NCBI RefSeq assembly: GCF_019801215.1
Contig: NZ_JAHVJO010000001.1
Coordinates: 1,302,001-1,366,000 of the forward strand
Origin: Fictibacillus nanhaiensis
GTDB lineage: Bacteria; Bacillota; Bacilli; Bacillales; Fictibacillaceae
DNA: 64,000 nucleotides
Direction of reading: 5' to 3'
Shown: one piece after another, positions 24,552 to 33,635 of the stretch
How the letters are laid out: every line of letters begins with the position of its first letter
How positions within the stretch are numbered: the first letter of the stretch is position 1
Program-made: the position numbers and the translations under genes
Notes under the pieces: model-generated
Told to the model about the DNA's origin: nothing
The model's input: only the letters and a program-made list of their open reading frames with translations
The model's database searches: none

Positions 24552-26399
24552 CTAATCCAAAATATTTACGTTATAGTCTGTAAGCCAGCTATCGATTTGG
24601 GCTAGATGCGCCATAAGCTGAGGACCTGTCATGAGTTGACCAAACCATGGTTCCTTAAAGGTTTCTCCATTCGTATCAATGATGCTTTGCACCTTTTTAC
24701 GGTTCAATATTTCAAAAAGTGGTGAGTTTTTCTTTTTCACAATAGCTTGCAGCCAGTCTTTTACACCATTTGTGTATTCAGGATGGAATGTTTTCGGATA
24801 GGGACTTTTTTTGCGATACAGCACATCGTCAGGCAGAACCCCTTTTAATGCCTTTCTGAGTATTCCCTTCTCTCTGCCGTCATACATCTTCATTTCCCAA
24901 GGGATATTCCAAGCATATTCTACGATTCTATGATCAGCGAACGGCACCCTTACTTCTAGACTCGCCCCCATACTCATACGGTCTTTCCGATCAAGAAGTG
25001 TTGTCATAAACCATAGCATATTTAAGTAGAAGATTTCCCTGCGTCTTGCTTCTATTCGTGTTTCTCCAAACAAAACAGGTGTTTCACTTACCGTTTCTTC
25101 GTATCTTTGCTGAACATAGGATGCAAGATTCAGCTTATTGGCCCACGAATCTTGTAAAAGGTTTTGTCTAGCTTCTGTTGAGCGCATCCACGGAAACATG
25201 TCTCGGTTCATAAGCTCTTCTTTATGAAACCATGGGTATCCTCCGAAGATCTCATCCGCACATTCCCCTGACAAAGCTACAGTAGATTGCGGTTTGATCT
25301 GACGACAGAACCAGAGTAGCGATGAATCCACATCAGCCATACCCGGTAAATCACGAACTGTAACTGCTTCACGTAAATGATTGATTAATAGCTCGTTATC
25401 AATCACACAACGATGATGAACTGAACCTGTTGCCTCAACCATCTTTTCAATCCAATGCTCATCAGAATTAGGCTGATAAACGCTCGCCTTAAAGTACTTT
25501 TCATTGTCGATATAATCAACACTGAACGTATGCAGTTCACCCTTATTTTCTTCTTGGAAATAGTTCGCCGCAATTGCCGTTATCGCGCTTGAATCAAGTC
25601 CACCTGATAGAAACGTACAAACGGGTACATCTGCCACTAACTGGCGTGTTACGGCGTCTTTTACTAGATTGCCGACATTTTCAATCGTTTCTTCCAATGA
25701 ATCTTGATGTGGTCTGCTCTCGACATTCCAATACCGCCAAATTTTAAGCCCGTTTTTCGTGTAGGTTGCTGCATGTGCAGGACGAAGTTCATTTATTCCC
25801 TTATATACCCCGTTGCCAGGCGTCCTTGAAGGACCAAGTCCAAACACTTCTTGAAGCCCTTCCCGATCAATCTCAGCTTTTATATCCGGATGAGCCAAAA
25901 TTGACTTTATTTCTGATCCAAAGAGAAACATTCCTCCTCTTTCAGAATAAAAGAAGGGTTTCACTCCTAATCGATCTCTGGCCACAAACAAGCTTTCTTT
26001 TTCTTCATCCCATATTCCGAATGCAAAGATTCCGTTAAACTTTTCGATGCATGCTTCTCCCCACTCCATATAAGCAAGCAGCAAAACCTCTGTATCAGAA
26101 TGCCCTTCAAACATATATCCTTTTTGAAACAGCTCTTTTCTAATTTCTTCTGTGTTATATAACTCACCGTTATAACAGAGCGTGTAAGTGAAGTCGTTTT
26201 TTCTTCTGCTCATCGGCTGAGCCCCGCCTGCGATATCCACTACCGCTAATCGTGCATGACCAAAACCAGCATGAGCGGTACTCCAGACATTTAGAGCGTC
26301 AGGTCCTCTTTTGGATAAAGAAGTTGCCATTTTCAATAAAACATTTTTTTCGTTGATGAGGTTACGATTCCAATCTGCCCAACCGGTTATTCCGCACAT
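24552..26399 (-). CDS. asnO: Glutamine-hydrolysing asparagine synthetase (AsnO-like)
   Basis: A 615-residue two-domain enzyme. The class II glutaminase domain starts with the required Met-Cys (MCGITGWAD), so the start is ATG 26399 rather than the in-frame ATG at 26408; AAAGGATG lies nine bases upstream. The synthetase domain holds the PP-loop SGGLDSSAI and LSGECADEIFGGYPWF. It forms asparagine from aspartate, ATP and glutamine. In B. subtilis AsnO is expressed during sporulation, and its gene (yisO) sits in the matching genomic region. The gene is monocistronic and convergent with the MATE gene. Confidence 0.93.
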   Translation of the reverse strand: MCGITGWADWNRNLINEKNVLLKMATSLSKRGPDALNVWSTAHAGFGHARLAVVDIAGGAQPMSRRKNDFTYTLCYNGELYNTEEIRKELFQKGYMFEGHSDTEVLLLAYMEWGEACIEKFNGIFAFGIWDEEKESLFVARDRLGVKPFFYSERGGMFLFGSEIKSILAHPDIKAEIDREGLQEVFGLGPSRTPGNGVYKGINELRPAHAATYTKNGLKIWRYWNVESRPHQDSLEETIENVGNLVKDAVTRQLVADVPVCTFLSGGLDSSAITAIAANYFQEENKGELHTFSVDYIDNEKYFKASVYQPNSDEHWIEKMVEATGSVHHRCVIDNELLINHLREAVTVRDLPGMADVDSSLLWFCRQIKPQSTVALSGECADEIFGGYPWFHKEELMNRDMFPWMRSTEARQNLLQDSWANKLNLASYVQQRYEETVSETPVLFGETRIEARRREIFYLNMLWFMTTLLDRKDRMSMGASLEVRVPFADHRIVEYAWNIPWEMKMYDGREKGILRKALKGVLPDDVLYRKKSPYPKTFHPEYTNGVKDWLQAIVKKKNSPLFEILNRKKVQSIIDTNGETFKEPWFGQLMTGPQLMAHLAQIDSWLTDYNVNILD

Positions 26400-26492
26400 T
26401 GGTTTCATCCTTTCTCTTCAAACTGCAAGTATTTTACGTATGCCCAATACTTAAGCATATGCTTTCGTCCTTGTACGGGTGTTAACGATTTA

Positions 26493-26522
26493 TTGTGCAA
26501 GTTCTTCCATTTTGTATATAAT
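26493..26522 (+). promoter_or_regulatory. Sigma-A promoter of the AI-2E family gene
   Basis: TTGTGC (26493-26498), an 18-base spacer and TATAAT (26517-26522), 35 bases before the start codon. Confidence 0.55.
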
Positions 26523-26557
26523 GAATGTATATTTCAGAGGATAAAGGTGATAAACGA

Positions 26558-27646
26558 ATGCCACAGTCGAAGTTTTTCCGTATTGGTTACGGATTGCTCC
26601 TCATTTTTCTTATTATTTGGGTTGGAACAAAGATTGACTTTATTTTTAGACCGCTTGTTGTTCTCGTTCAGACCTTGTTTTTCCCATTCTTATTAGGCGG
26701 TGTTTTGTACTATTTATTCAGACCCGTAGTCCAGTTTCTACATAAGCGGAAGGTTCCAAAGATGTTATCCATCTTGCTCATATATTTACTGGCAATCGGA
26801 TTGTTCGTTCTCTTGTTTTATTCCATCGGACCCGTTTTACAAAGACAGGTCAGCAATCTTATCGAAAACACGCCAGCCTTGATTGATGCCATTCGCTCGA
26901 AATTGAATGATCTTCAACAGAATGAGTGGGTGAATCGCTTCCAGGAAAGTGAACAGTTTGATGTTAAGGAGATTTCGGAAAAAGTTACGGCTTATCTCTC
27001 TAATAGTGTAGAGACGATTGGAACGAACATCGCTAACTTTATTGGAATCATTACAAACATTATTATGATTTTTGTTACGGTTCCGTTCATTTTGTATTAC
27101 ATGCTAAAAGAAGGCGAAAAAGCTCCTCAGATGGTGTTGCAAACACTGCCTGAAAAACAGCGTAATAATGGAACAAAGATTTTAAAAGATATGGATATCG
27201 CGCTAAGCTCTTATATTCAAGGTCAAATTCTAGTCAGTGTATGTGTAGGTACAATGCTGTACATCGGGTATTTAATCATTGGAATCGAATATTCACTGAT
27301 CTTAGCCATTATCGCGATGTTTACGAATGTGATTCCGTTTCTTGGTCCGATTATTGGGGTTGTGCCAGCACTTATCGTTGCAGTCGTTGACTCACCTGCT
27401 ATGGTTATAAAAGTGCTGATTGTCATGGTAATTGCCCAACAGATTGAAGGGAATGTTATCTCCCCGCAAGTTATGGGTAAAAAGCTGGACATCCATCCGC
27501 TTACCATCATTTCGCTCTTACTTGTTGCAGGCAGTCTAGGAGGATTGCTTGGCTTGATCTTAGCTGTACCGGTATATGCCGTGTTAAAAGTAATCGTACT
27601 CCACACGTACAGACTGATTAACTTACGAAAAGATCGAAAACATTAG
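26558..27646 (+). CDS. AI-2E family (UPF0118) membrane protein, YueF-like
   Basis: A 362-residue membrane protein with the AI-2E family pattern: paired N-terminal helices, a long soluble insertion (about residues 85-160), and a C-terminal bundle with GNVISPQVMGKKLDIHPLTIISLLLVAGSLGGLLGLILAVP, the strongest family signature. Members are described as exporters or Na+/H+ antiporters; the substrate is unclear here. The ATG at 26558 has AAAGGTGAT seven bases upstream. It is most like B. subtilis YueF in its opening residues. It is monocistronic with its own promoter and terminator. Confidence 0.87.
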   Translation: MPQSKFFRIGYGLLLIFLIIWVGTKIDFIFRPLVVLVQTLFFPFLLGGVLYYLFRPVVQFLHKRKVPKMLSILLIYLLAIGLFVLLFYSIGPVLQRQVSNLIENTPALIDAIRSKLNDLQQNEWVNRFQESEQFDVKEISEKVTAYLSNSVETIGTNIANFIGIITNIIMIFVTVPFILYYMLKEGEKAPQMVLQTLPEKQRNNGTKILKDMDIALSSYIQGQILVSVCVGTMLYIGYLIIGIEYSLILAIIAMFTNVIPFLGPIIGVVPALIVAVVDSPAMVIKVLIVMVIAQQIEGNVISPQVMGKKLDIHPLTIISLLLVAGSLGGLLGLILAVPVYAVLKVIVLHTYRLINLRKDRKH

Positions 27647-27654
27647 AGAATAAG

Positions 27655-27687
27655 AAGAGCACCGATAAGGATCGGTGCTCTTTTTTG
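27655..27687 (+). terminator. Terminator after the AI-2E family gene
   Basis: Stem GAGCACCGAT / ATCGGTGCTC, four-base loop and six T. Confidence 0.9.
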
Positions 27688-27706
27688 TTGGAAGGATGTT
27701 TGTATT

Positions 27707-27767
27707 CGGACCGCTCGTAAATCTCTCGGACCGCTCGTTCAGCGAGGATAAATCCCGCTGAACGAGC
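27707..27767. repeat. Direct repeat plus perfect dyad element
   Basis: CGGACCGCTCGT occurs at 27707 and again at 27727 (20-base period). The second copy runs into a perfect 12-bp inverted repeat, GCTCGTTCAGCG (27733-27744) / CGCTGAACGAGC (27756-27767), with an 11-base loop. It lies between two terminators of convergent genes and is much more GC-rich than its surroundings. Confidence 0.75.
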
Positions 27768-27805
27768 TTCAGTATTACTCCACGTCCACGCTTCCTATCT
27801 ATATC

Positions 27806-27844
27806 AAAAAAACAAACCATTTTCGCTAAAAATGGTTTGTTTTA
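27806..27844. terminator. Terminator of the mtnWXBD operon
   Basis: Stem ACAAACCATTTT / AAAATGGTTTGT with flanking A and T runs. On the minus strand it follows the mtnD stop directly. Confidence 0.8.
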
Positions 27845-27850
27845 ATAGAG

Positions 27851-28387
27851 TTATTTCGCTTCTTGCGGCTGATTTTCGTAAATTGGTACCCAGCCTTCTT
27901 TTGATTTAAAGATTCGAACGGCTACTACTTTTCTATCTTCTTGAAGGGTGAAATAATGACGATAATTTTCCGGGACCGATATAAGATCACCAGGCTCAAG
28001 TTCTACATCGAAAAACCTTCCGTTCGGTCCTTCTATCGCAAAGATGCCATGACCTGAAACGATGAACCGCACTTCATCGTCAGTATGGTGATGCTCGGCT
28101 AAAAAGTTTTTTAACAGTTCATCCAAGTTCGGTGTGTCTTCAGATAACGAGATCACGTCTTCTGTTACGTAGCCTCTTCTAAGTGAGATATCATCGATTT
28201 CACTTCGGAAGGTTTGAATGATTTCTTCTTTATTTTCATCAGTCAGCGCAAAATTTTCTCGAAGATGTTTCGGAAGCTTTTTGATGTCCCATTTTTCATA
28301 GATGACTTCCTGACTGTTTAAATAGAGTTCTACTTCATGTTGATTTTCAATTCTTTCGTTATTGTCATGAAATCTTAATTGTGCCAT
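27851..28387 (-). CDS. mtnD: Acireductone dioxygenase MtnD
   Basis: A 178-residue cupin. The metal ligands appear in [14 protein letters not shown] (HxHx4E type) and the later YRHYFTL His. With Fe(II) the enzyme converts acireductone and O2 to 2-keto-4-methylthiobutyrate and formate in the methionine salvage pathway. The ATG at 28387 has GGAGG upstream and lies 23 bases inside the end of mtnB, so translation is coupled. It is the last gene of the operon. Confidence 0.93.
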   Translation of the reverse strand: MAQLRFHDNNERIENQHEVELYLNSQEVIYEKWDIKKLPKHLRENFALTDENKEEIIQTFRSEIDDISLRRGYVTEDVISLSEDTPNLDELLKNFLAEHHHTDDEVRFIVSGHGIFAIEGPNGRFFDVELEPGDLISVPENYRHYFTLQEDRKVVAVRIFKSKEGWVPIYENQPQEAK

Positions 28388-29042
28388 TTTTAACGCCTCC
28401 AAATGAGATTGTTTTTTGGTTTCTGTTTAAAAAGAGAAGGGTTTGCAGCTTTAAATGATAAGAGAAAAGAAACTCAAAGGCTTCAAGATGCTTTTTTGCT
28501 TCAAAAGCGTTTCTTCCCCACACGGTTATTCCGTGGTTACGGATAAGAACCGCTTTCGTATCAGCTTTTATACCATTTGCTACCGCCTTTGATAGCTTAG
28601 TCAGATCTGCATAGTTTTCTACAATGGGCACCGTGATGCTGCCATCTTCTTCCCAGATTCCAAACGCTTTGATCAGCTCTTGTTGTTTAAACGTGATCTC
28701 TCCTTCATTTGCATACAGTTCTGATATGAGGTTGTTGTCGACTGTATGTACGTGAAGACAGCAGCCAGCATCTGTTAACCGATACACTTCACAATGAATG
28801 CTTGTTTCAGCTGATGCTTTAAGCCCCGTTTGTTCAATCGGATTCCCTATCCCATCAACAAGCAAAAAATCTTCTGACGTACGCTTCGTTTTATCTTTCC
28901 CGCTTGCAGATATAAAAAAGGTAAGTGGATCATCTGTAACTTTAATAGACACATTTCCACTCGTTCCCGGAAACCAGTCCCTTCTAGCGAGTTCGTCTTT
29001 CACATCGGCCAGTTCATTCCAGCGTTGTTCTTTTGCCGTCAA
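28365..29042 (-). CDS. mtnB: Methylthioribulose-1-phosphate dehydratase MtnB
   Basis: A 225-residue class II aldolase-fold enzyme. SGNVSIKV near the N-terminus, the zinc-binding HVHTVDNN and [13 protein letters not shown] are typical. It dehydrates 5-methylthioribulose-1-phosphate to 2,3-diketo-5-methylthiopentyl-1-phosphate. It starts at TTG 29042 after GAGGAGG, and the TTGA overlap with the mtnX stop shows coupling. It overlaps mtnD at its 3' end. Confidence 0.93.
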   Translation of the reverse strand: MTAKEQRWNELADVKDELARRDWFPGTSGNVSIKVTDDPLTFFISASGKDKTKRTSEDFLLVDGIGNPIEQTGLKASAETSIHCEVYRLTDAGCCLHVHTVDNNLISELYANEGEITFKQQELIKAFGIWEEDGSITVPIVENYADLTKLSKAVANGIKADTKAVLIRNHGITVWGRNAFEAKKHLEAFEFLFSYHLKLQTLLFLNRNQKTISFGGVKNGTIKIS

Positions 29043-29707
29043 CTTTTTACCTCCTCTTTTTTGAGAGCTTGAATGACATCAAAAAATGTTTCAAAAGGTG
29101 TATATGGAATTCGGTTTTCCTCGCATTTTTCAATCAAGTAATCTCTTGCAAACACCATATCAGCTAGTTTTGACGCTTGAAGGTCTGTGATTGAATCACC
29201 GATTACAATTTTTTTGTGTTCTGGAAATTGAGATTCTAGTCTGCGAATAACAGAAGGTTTACAGCATCCGCAATCCTTATGACATTTTTTATCACATAGA
29301 TGAGGCCATGTGATACGAATATGAGTTCCGCTAAAATCACTTGAATTACAGATGATTTGATCTGTACGTAATTTCTTCTCAAGTACAGGATAAACAAAGA
29401 AATCGATTCCGCCACTCACGACATAAAGCGGTATATTTTCTGTTTTTGTATAATGAATAAACTCCTGAAAACCTTCTCGTATTTTAGAACGGGTTAAGAC
29501 AAACTGAATGATTTCCTCTTTTTGGCTAGAAGAAATTTTTGAAAACAAATTTCCTACTCCTTCTCGAATCGAGATGGTCTCGTTTAATATTTCGGTTACG
29601 ATAGCCTGCCACCCGTCAGGTGCAAATTCTTCCATAATGGCTACGATGTTATCTTTCTCTGTTACAGTCCCATCAAAGTCACAGAAAATTACAGGACGAT
29701 GAGTCAT
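29039..29707 (-). CDS. mtnX: HK-MTPenyl-1-P phosphatase MtnX
   Basis: A 222-residue HAD phosphatase. Motif I is [10 protein letters not shown], motif [12 protein letters not shown], and motif [15 protein letters not shown] Cys-rich insert ([14 protein letters not shown]) is present, as I recall for this family. It removes phosphate from 2-hydroxy-3-keto-5-methylthiopentenyl-1-phosphate to give acireductone. The ATG at 29707 follows GGGAGGGG and overlaps the mtnW stop as ATGA; a longer frame starts at 29728 without better support. Confidence 0.92.
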   Translation of the reverse strand: MTHRPVIFCDFDGTVTEKDNIVAIMEEFAPDGWQAIVTEILNETISIREGVGNLFSKISSSQKEEIIQFVLTRSKIREGFQEFIHYTKTENIPLYVVSGGIDFFVYPVLEKKLRTDQIICNSSDFSGTHIRITWPHLCDKKCHKDCGCCKPSVIRRLESQFPEHKKIVIGDSITDLQASKLADMVFARDYLIEKCEENRIPYTPFETFFDVIQALKKEEVKS

Positions 29708-30945
29708 GTAACAGGCACCCCTCCCCATAGATGTAACGCTTTTTGAAGCTCCGGATGTTGTTTTGCGTACTCTTCCAAATTCTCGCCTTTTACAGAAGCA
29801 TTGATGGCTTGGCGAAAAGCACGAGCCCCGCCCGAGGCACCTTCTGGATGGCCATGAATTCCTCCACCCGCATTTATGACACTATCTAGACCAAAATCAT
29901 GATATAAGACAGGGGTTAATCCTGGATGAATTCCAGCTGATGGTACTGGAAAAGCTTTTTTTAGACATATATCGGCTGTAGTTAAGGATTCAGCAATGCT
30001 CATTGCTTCATTCTTTTCCAAGGCGACACTTCCATACGGAGACGGAAACAAGACGAGATCTGCACCAGCATAGCGCAACAGTTTTCCTAGTAAGACTGAA
30101 TAGCTGATTCCATAAAGAGAAGATGAACCTATTGCTCCAGACAGTGCTGGATGGGCCATGATTGGCAGCGGAATGTTTTTGTCTTCTGCCAGCTCCTGAA
30201 GAACGTCTGGACCGTATGCCAAAACATTAAACAATAAGGCGTTTGCACCTAAATCAGCAGCTCTTTTTGCTTTATCTCTTAACTCGCTTGTTCTCCCCGT
30301 TAAGTTAACGGCGTAAAGTGTTTTTTCTCCCGTTTCGCTTTCCGCTTGTCTCAGAACGTCTTTTGCTGTTTTAATTCGTTCTTCAAATGGAGTTAGCGGA
30401 TTATCAAAGAGGATCTCATCATCTTTTACTAGATCCACACCGCCAATTGCTTGTTCAAATAACTGTTTTTTGAAAAAAGAGAGATCTTTTCCAAGCACCC
30501 CTTTAAAAATGCTCATTACAAGAGGACGATCGTATACTCCCAGGATATCGCGTATTCCAGAGATTCCGTATTTTGGACCTGGAAACTGTTGCTCAAGCTG
30601 TTTATCAAACTCTAAATCTACAAGTTTAATCTCCCCATCTAATGACAGTTTTCCAAACACCGTCGTTAAGATAGCTGGCAGATCATTTGAAAAGTTAGCG
30701 CTTGGATAGGAGATTTTTAGCAATCCCTTCGTTCTTCTGCTGCCTAGGAATTGATTAGCTGATTCGTCATTATTCAAGACGGTCACACTTTCTACCACAG
30801 CTTTATGTTTTTTTAGCTGCTCTTGCTCTAATTGAGGAAGATTCGTCCATGATCCTACCGTCAGACCGAGTGCAATTCCCTCCGCTTTTTTCTCAAGATC
30901 TCCTTTGTTGTCATGCACCAAATAAGTCGCTGTTACTTTCCCCAT
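29704..30945 (-). CDS. mtnW: DK-MTP-1-P enolase MtnW (RuBisCO-like protein)
   Basis: A 413-residue RuBisCO-like protein that enolises 2,3-diketo-5-methylthiopentyl-1-phosphate. The metal site with the carbamylated Lys is [10 protein letters not shown], equivalent to the KDDE motif of RuBisCO. LVFFPSPYGS-type and [21 protein letters not shown] segments form the phosphate site. The start is ATG 30945 after AAAGGAG. It is the first gene of the mtnWXBD operon, controlled by the SAM-I riboswitch immediately upstream. All three downstream genes overlap their predecessors. Confidence 0.94.
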   Translation of the reverse strand: MGKVTATYLVHDNKGDLEKKAEGIALGLTVGSWTNLPQLEQEQLKKHKAVVESVTVLNNDESANQFLGSRRTKGLLKISYPSANFSNDLPAILTTVFGKLSLDGEIKLVDLEFDKQLEQQFPGPKYGISGIRDILGVYDRPLVMSIFKGVLGKDLSFFKKQLFEQAIGGVDLVKDDEILFDNPLTPFEERIKTAKDVLRQAESETGEKTLYAVNLTGRTSELRDKAKRAADLGANALLFNVLAYGPDVLQELAEDKNIPLPIMAHPALSGAIGSSSLYGISYSVLLGKLLRYAGADLVLFPSPYGSVALEKNEAMSIAESLTTADICLKKAFPVPSAGIHPGLTPVLYHDFGLDSVINAGGGIHGHPEGASGGARAFRQAINASVKGENLEEYAKQHPELQKALHLWGGVPVT

Positions 30946-30967
30946 GTTGTTTAATCTCCTTTCAAAC

Positions 30968-31143
30968 ACAATAAAAAGCCCCTTCACAAGGAAGGGGCAC
31001 TAAAATCAGCAGTTCCGCTTCCTCTCATCTCTCAGCCCGAATCATAGACTGCAAGAATTAGCACCGTTTTCAGCTAAACACTTGTTAACTGAATGGTTGC
31101 CGGGTATCATCGGGCTAGTCCCTCCACCTGCTCTTAATAAGAG
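30968..31143 (-). promoter_or_regulatory. SAM-I (S-box) riboswitch upstream of mtnW
   Basis: The minus strand reads CTCTTATTAAGAG-AGGTGGAGGGA, then CCCGATGATACCCGGCAACC and GGTGCTAATTCTTGC, the conserved S-box core. P1 closes near 31018. The expression platform is a terminator, GCCCCTTC / GAAGGGGC with a T run, at 30968-30999. SAM binding would switch the operon off. Confidence 0.92.
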
Positions 31144-31174
31144 TGCAAATTGTTTGAATATATTGTTAAATGTG

Positions 31175-31203
31175 ATTATGACAGGGCAATAAGTATCTGT
31201 CAA
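31175..31203 (-). promoter_or_regulatory. Promoter of the mtnW riboswitch transcript
   Basis: On the minus strand TTGACA (31203-31198), 17-base spacer and CATAAT (31180-31175), about 32 bases before the S-box. Confidence 0.7.
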
Positions 31204-31211
31204 CTACAAAT

Positions 31212-32378
31212 TTACATCAGTTTTGCAATCCGGTCAGCGGCTTCGATCAATCTCTCTTCTGACGTCAGCAATCCGACACGCACATATTTGTCACCTGCTT
31301 TACCAAATCCGATTCCAGGTGCAACAACCACATGTGCCTTATCTAACACATAGTCAGCAAAGGATTCTGATGTATAGCCTTCTGGTACTGGCAGCCAGCA
31401 AAAGAACGATCCTTTTGGTGCCTCTACATCCCAGCCGTGCTGCTTTAGTCGGCCAATAAAGGCATTGCGACGCTTTTCATAGGTATAAACAAGATTTTCT
31501 ACACATACTTGAGGTCCGTTTAGTGCAGCAGCCGCTGCATGTTGAACCGCCCCAAACAAACTGACATAAAAATGATCCTGCAAGAGATTGATCGCCTCAA
31601 TAACATGTTCGTTCCCGACCGCAAAACCTACACGCCATCCTGCCATGTTGTATGTTTTAGAAAGGGTATAGATTTCAATACCAACGTCTTTAGCACCATC
31701 CACCTCCAGGAAACTTACAGGTTTTTGTCCATCAAAACCAATCGCACCATAAGCAAAATCATGACAAACTAAAATATCATGTTTTCTTGCAAGTTCCACG
31801 GTTTCAATAAAAAATTCTCTTGTTGCCACGCCCGCCGTTGGATTGTTCGGATAGTTTAAAAACATGAGCTTTGCCTCATTTAGTATACTTTCTTCTAAAT
31901 CGGCATATCGTGGCAAGAACTGATTTTCTTCTTTTAGGGGCATCGTCTCCATTTTTGCTCCGGCCATTGCAATGCCAGACCAATAGTCCGGATACCCTGG
32001 ATCTGGAACGAGGGCTATATCTCCAGCGTTTAAATAGCATTGCGATAATTCTACTAGACCAACTTTACCTCCAAACAAAATAGCTATTTCTTTTTCTGGG
32101 TTCAACGTAACTCCATATTCTCTTTCATAAAAATCGGATGCTGCCTGTTTTAAGAAGGAGTGCCCACGAAATGGTGAATACTTGTGAAAATTCGGGTCAT
32201 CTGCTCCTTCTTTCAAAGCATCAACAATATGTAATGGCGTCGGCTGATCAGGATTTCCCTGACCTAGATTAATAACATCATAGCCTTGTTCCATATAGTA
32301 ACTTACTTTTTTTACAAGCTTCGCAAAAAATTGTTCGGGCAGTTTTCCCATAACCTCTGCCTGTTCAAACCGTTTCAC
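31212..32378 (-). CDS. mtnE: Aminotransferase MtnE (methionine salvage)
   Basis: A 388-residue class I/II PLP aminotransferase. The substrate and phosphate regions are NLGQGNPDQPTP, NYPNNPTAGVA and the Schiff-base Lys in YTLSKTYNMAGWRVGF. It transaminates 2-keto-4-methylthiobutyrate to methionine, preferring glutamine in B. subtilis. Translation begins at GTG 32378 after GGAAGTGAT. The gene has its own upstream region, shared with the divergent mtnU; no S-box was seen there. Other PLP enzymes of the PatA type are similar, but the neighbours favour MtnE. Confidence 0.9.
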   Translation of the reverse strand: MKRFEQAEVMGKLPEQFFAKLVKKVSYYMEQGYDVINLGQGNPDQPTPLHIVDALKEGADDPNFHKYSPFRGHSFLKQAASDFYEREYGVTLNPEKEIAILFGGKVGLVELSQCYLNAGDIALVPDPGYPDYWSGIAMAGAKMETMPLKEENQFLPRYADLEESILNEAKLMFLNYPNNPTAGVATREFFIETVELARKHDILVCHDFAYGAIGFDGQKPVSFLEVDGAKDVGIEIYTLSKTYNMAGWRVGFAVGNEHVIEAINLLQDHFYVSLFGAVQHAAAAALNGPQVCVENLVYTYEKRRNAFIGRLKQHGWDVEAPKGSFFCWLPVPEGYTSESFADYVLDKAHVVVAPGIGFGKAGDKYVRVGLLTSEERLIEAADRIAKLM

Positions 32379-32484
32379 TTTCCATCACTTCCAGTCTAAT
32401 TTGAATGTTCTTGAAATTCTAATGAGTTATGTTATACGCTTAAGGAAATTCTGTAAAGACTTTTTTAGTCTAGGGGGTATTTCT

Positions 32485-33267
32485 TTGAAGATTGCTTGTT
32501 TACAAATTGATGTCCAATTTGGCAAACCTGAAAAAAACTATGTGCATCTGGAGAAAACCATTCGTGAAGCTGTTCGTCTTCATCAACCGGATACATTGGT
32601 GCTGCCAGAGCTCTGGGATACAGGATATGACCTGACCCGATTAGATGAAATTAGTGATCAAAATGGTGATCATGCAAAAAAATGGTTACGTTCACTTGCT
32701 AAGGAGCATGCCATAAATATAATCGGTGGCTCTATCGCCTTTCGTGAGGAAGATGTCGTTTATAATACGATGCTCAGTTTTAATCGAAAAGGACAGCATA
32801 TCGGCACATATAAAAAAACGCACCTCATAACACTCATGGAAGAAGAAAAGTACATCTCTCCGGGAAAAAAGAACGGCATGTTTTCGGTTGACGGGATATT
32901 ATCTTCAGCTGTGATCTGTTATGATATCCGTTTCCCAGAATGGGTTCGCAAGCCGTTTCTAAAAGGCGCAAAGATTCTTTTCGTGCCCGCTCAATGGCCG
33001 ATTCAAAGACAGACTCACTGGCGAGCTCTTCTCATTGCAAGGGCTATTGAAAATCAATGCTACGTGGTTGCCTGTAACCGAATAGGAAGTGATCCGAACA
33101 ATACGTTTGCCGGTCAGTCCATGATCATCGACCCTTGGGGAGACATTGTAGCAGAAGCCTCTCCTGCTTCTGAAGAAATACTAGTCGCTAATATTTCACC
33201 TGACTTGGTAGATGACGTGCGATTAAAAGTCCCTGTCCTCAATGACCGCCGCGAAGATCTTTATTAA
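32485..33267 (+). CDS. mtnU: Omega-amidase, nitrilase family (MtnU/YkrU)
   Basis: A 260-residue carbon-nitrogen hydrolase. The catalytic triad is visible as Glu in LPELWDTGYDL, Lys in GTYKKTHL and Cys in AVICYDIRFPEW. MtnU hydrolyses 2-oxoglutaramate, the by-product formed when MtnE uses glutamine. The start is TTG 32485 because AGGGGGT lies just upstream; an ATG at 32401 has no ribosome site and would add 28 unusual residues. It is divergent from mtnE, which matches the functional pairing. Confidence 0.88.
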   Translation: MKIACLQIDVQFGKPEKNYVHLEKTIREAVRLHQPDTLVLPELWDTGYDLTRLDEISDQNGDHAKKWLRSLAKEHAINIIGGSIAFREEDVVYNTMLSFNRKGQHIGTYKKTHLITLMEEEKYISPGKKNGMFSVDGILSSAVICYDIRFPEWVRKPFLKGAKILFVPAQWPIQRQTHWRALLIARAIENQCYVVACNRIGSDPNNTFAGQSMIIDPWGDIVAEASPASEEILVANISPDLVDDVRLKVPVLNDRREDLY

Positions 33268-33290
33268 ATTTTATCATTTTCAAAAAAAGT

Positions 33291-33320
33291 TTGACAAAAG
33301 ATTTCCATTCGTTGTAGTAT
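33291..33320 (+). promoter_or_regulatory. Promoter of the mtnK transcript
   Basis: TTGACA (33291-33296), an 18-base spacer and TAGTAT (33315-33320), about 55 bases before the S-box. Confidence 0.6.
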
Positions 33321-33376
33321 AACGATTATGAATTGCGTGAATAGTATTACACTTTAAACAAACAAAATAACTTGGT

Positions 33377-33604
33377 CTCTTATCAAGAGCAGGTGGAGGG
33401 ATTTGGCCCGATGAAACCCAGCAACCGACTGTAATACCATTGTGAGATGGGGCGCCCGCCAGATTTTGGGAGCCGCTTAATTGATAGTATCAATAAGCGT
33501 ATGGCACGGTGCTAATTCCAGCAAAACACTTTGTTTTGCTAAGATAAGAGGCACGGAATTGCTGTCAATCCGAGCCTCTTATTCATACGAAAAGAGGCTT
33601 TTTT
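33377..33604 (+). promoter_or_regulatory. SAM-I riboswitch upstream of mtnK, with enlarged P3 region
   Basis: CTCTTATCAAGAG (33377), AGGTGGAGGGA, CCCGATGAAACCCAGCAACC and GGTGCTAATTCC are the S-box core; GATAAGAG at 33543 closes P1. The terminator is GCCTCTT (33574) / AAGAGGC (33592) with a T run to 33604. Between GCAACC and GGTGCTAA lie 81 bases with at least two sub-hairpins, much longer than the 36 bases in the mtnW riboswitch. Confidence 0.92.
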
Positions 33605-33635
33605 AATGCCATTAACTTTCTGGGGGGAACGATTG

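Noticed and set aside
26400-26557. T-box or other amino-acid riboswitch before asnO
   Set aside because: No T-box sequence, specifier loop or terminator/antiterminator pair was found on the minus strand upstream of the start.
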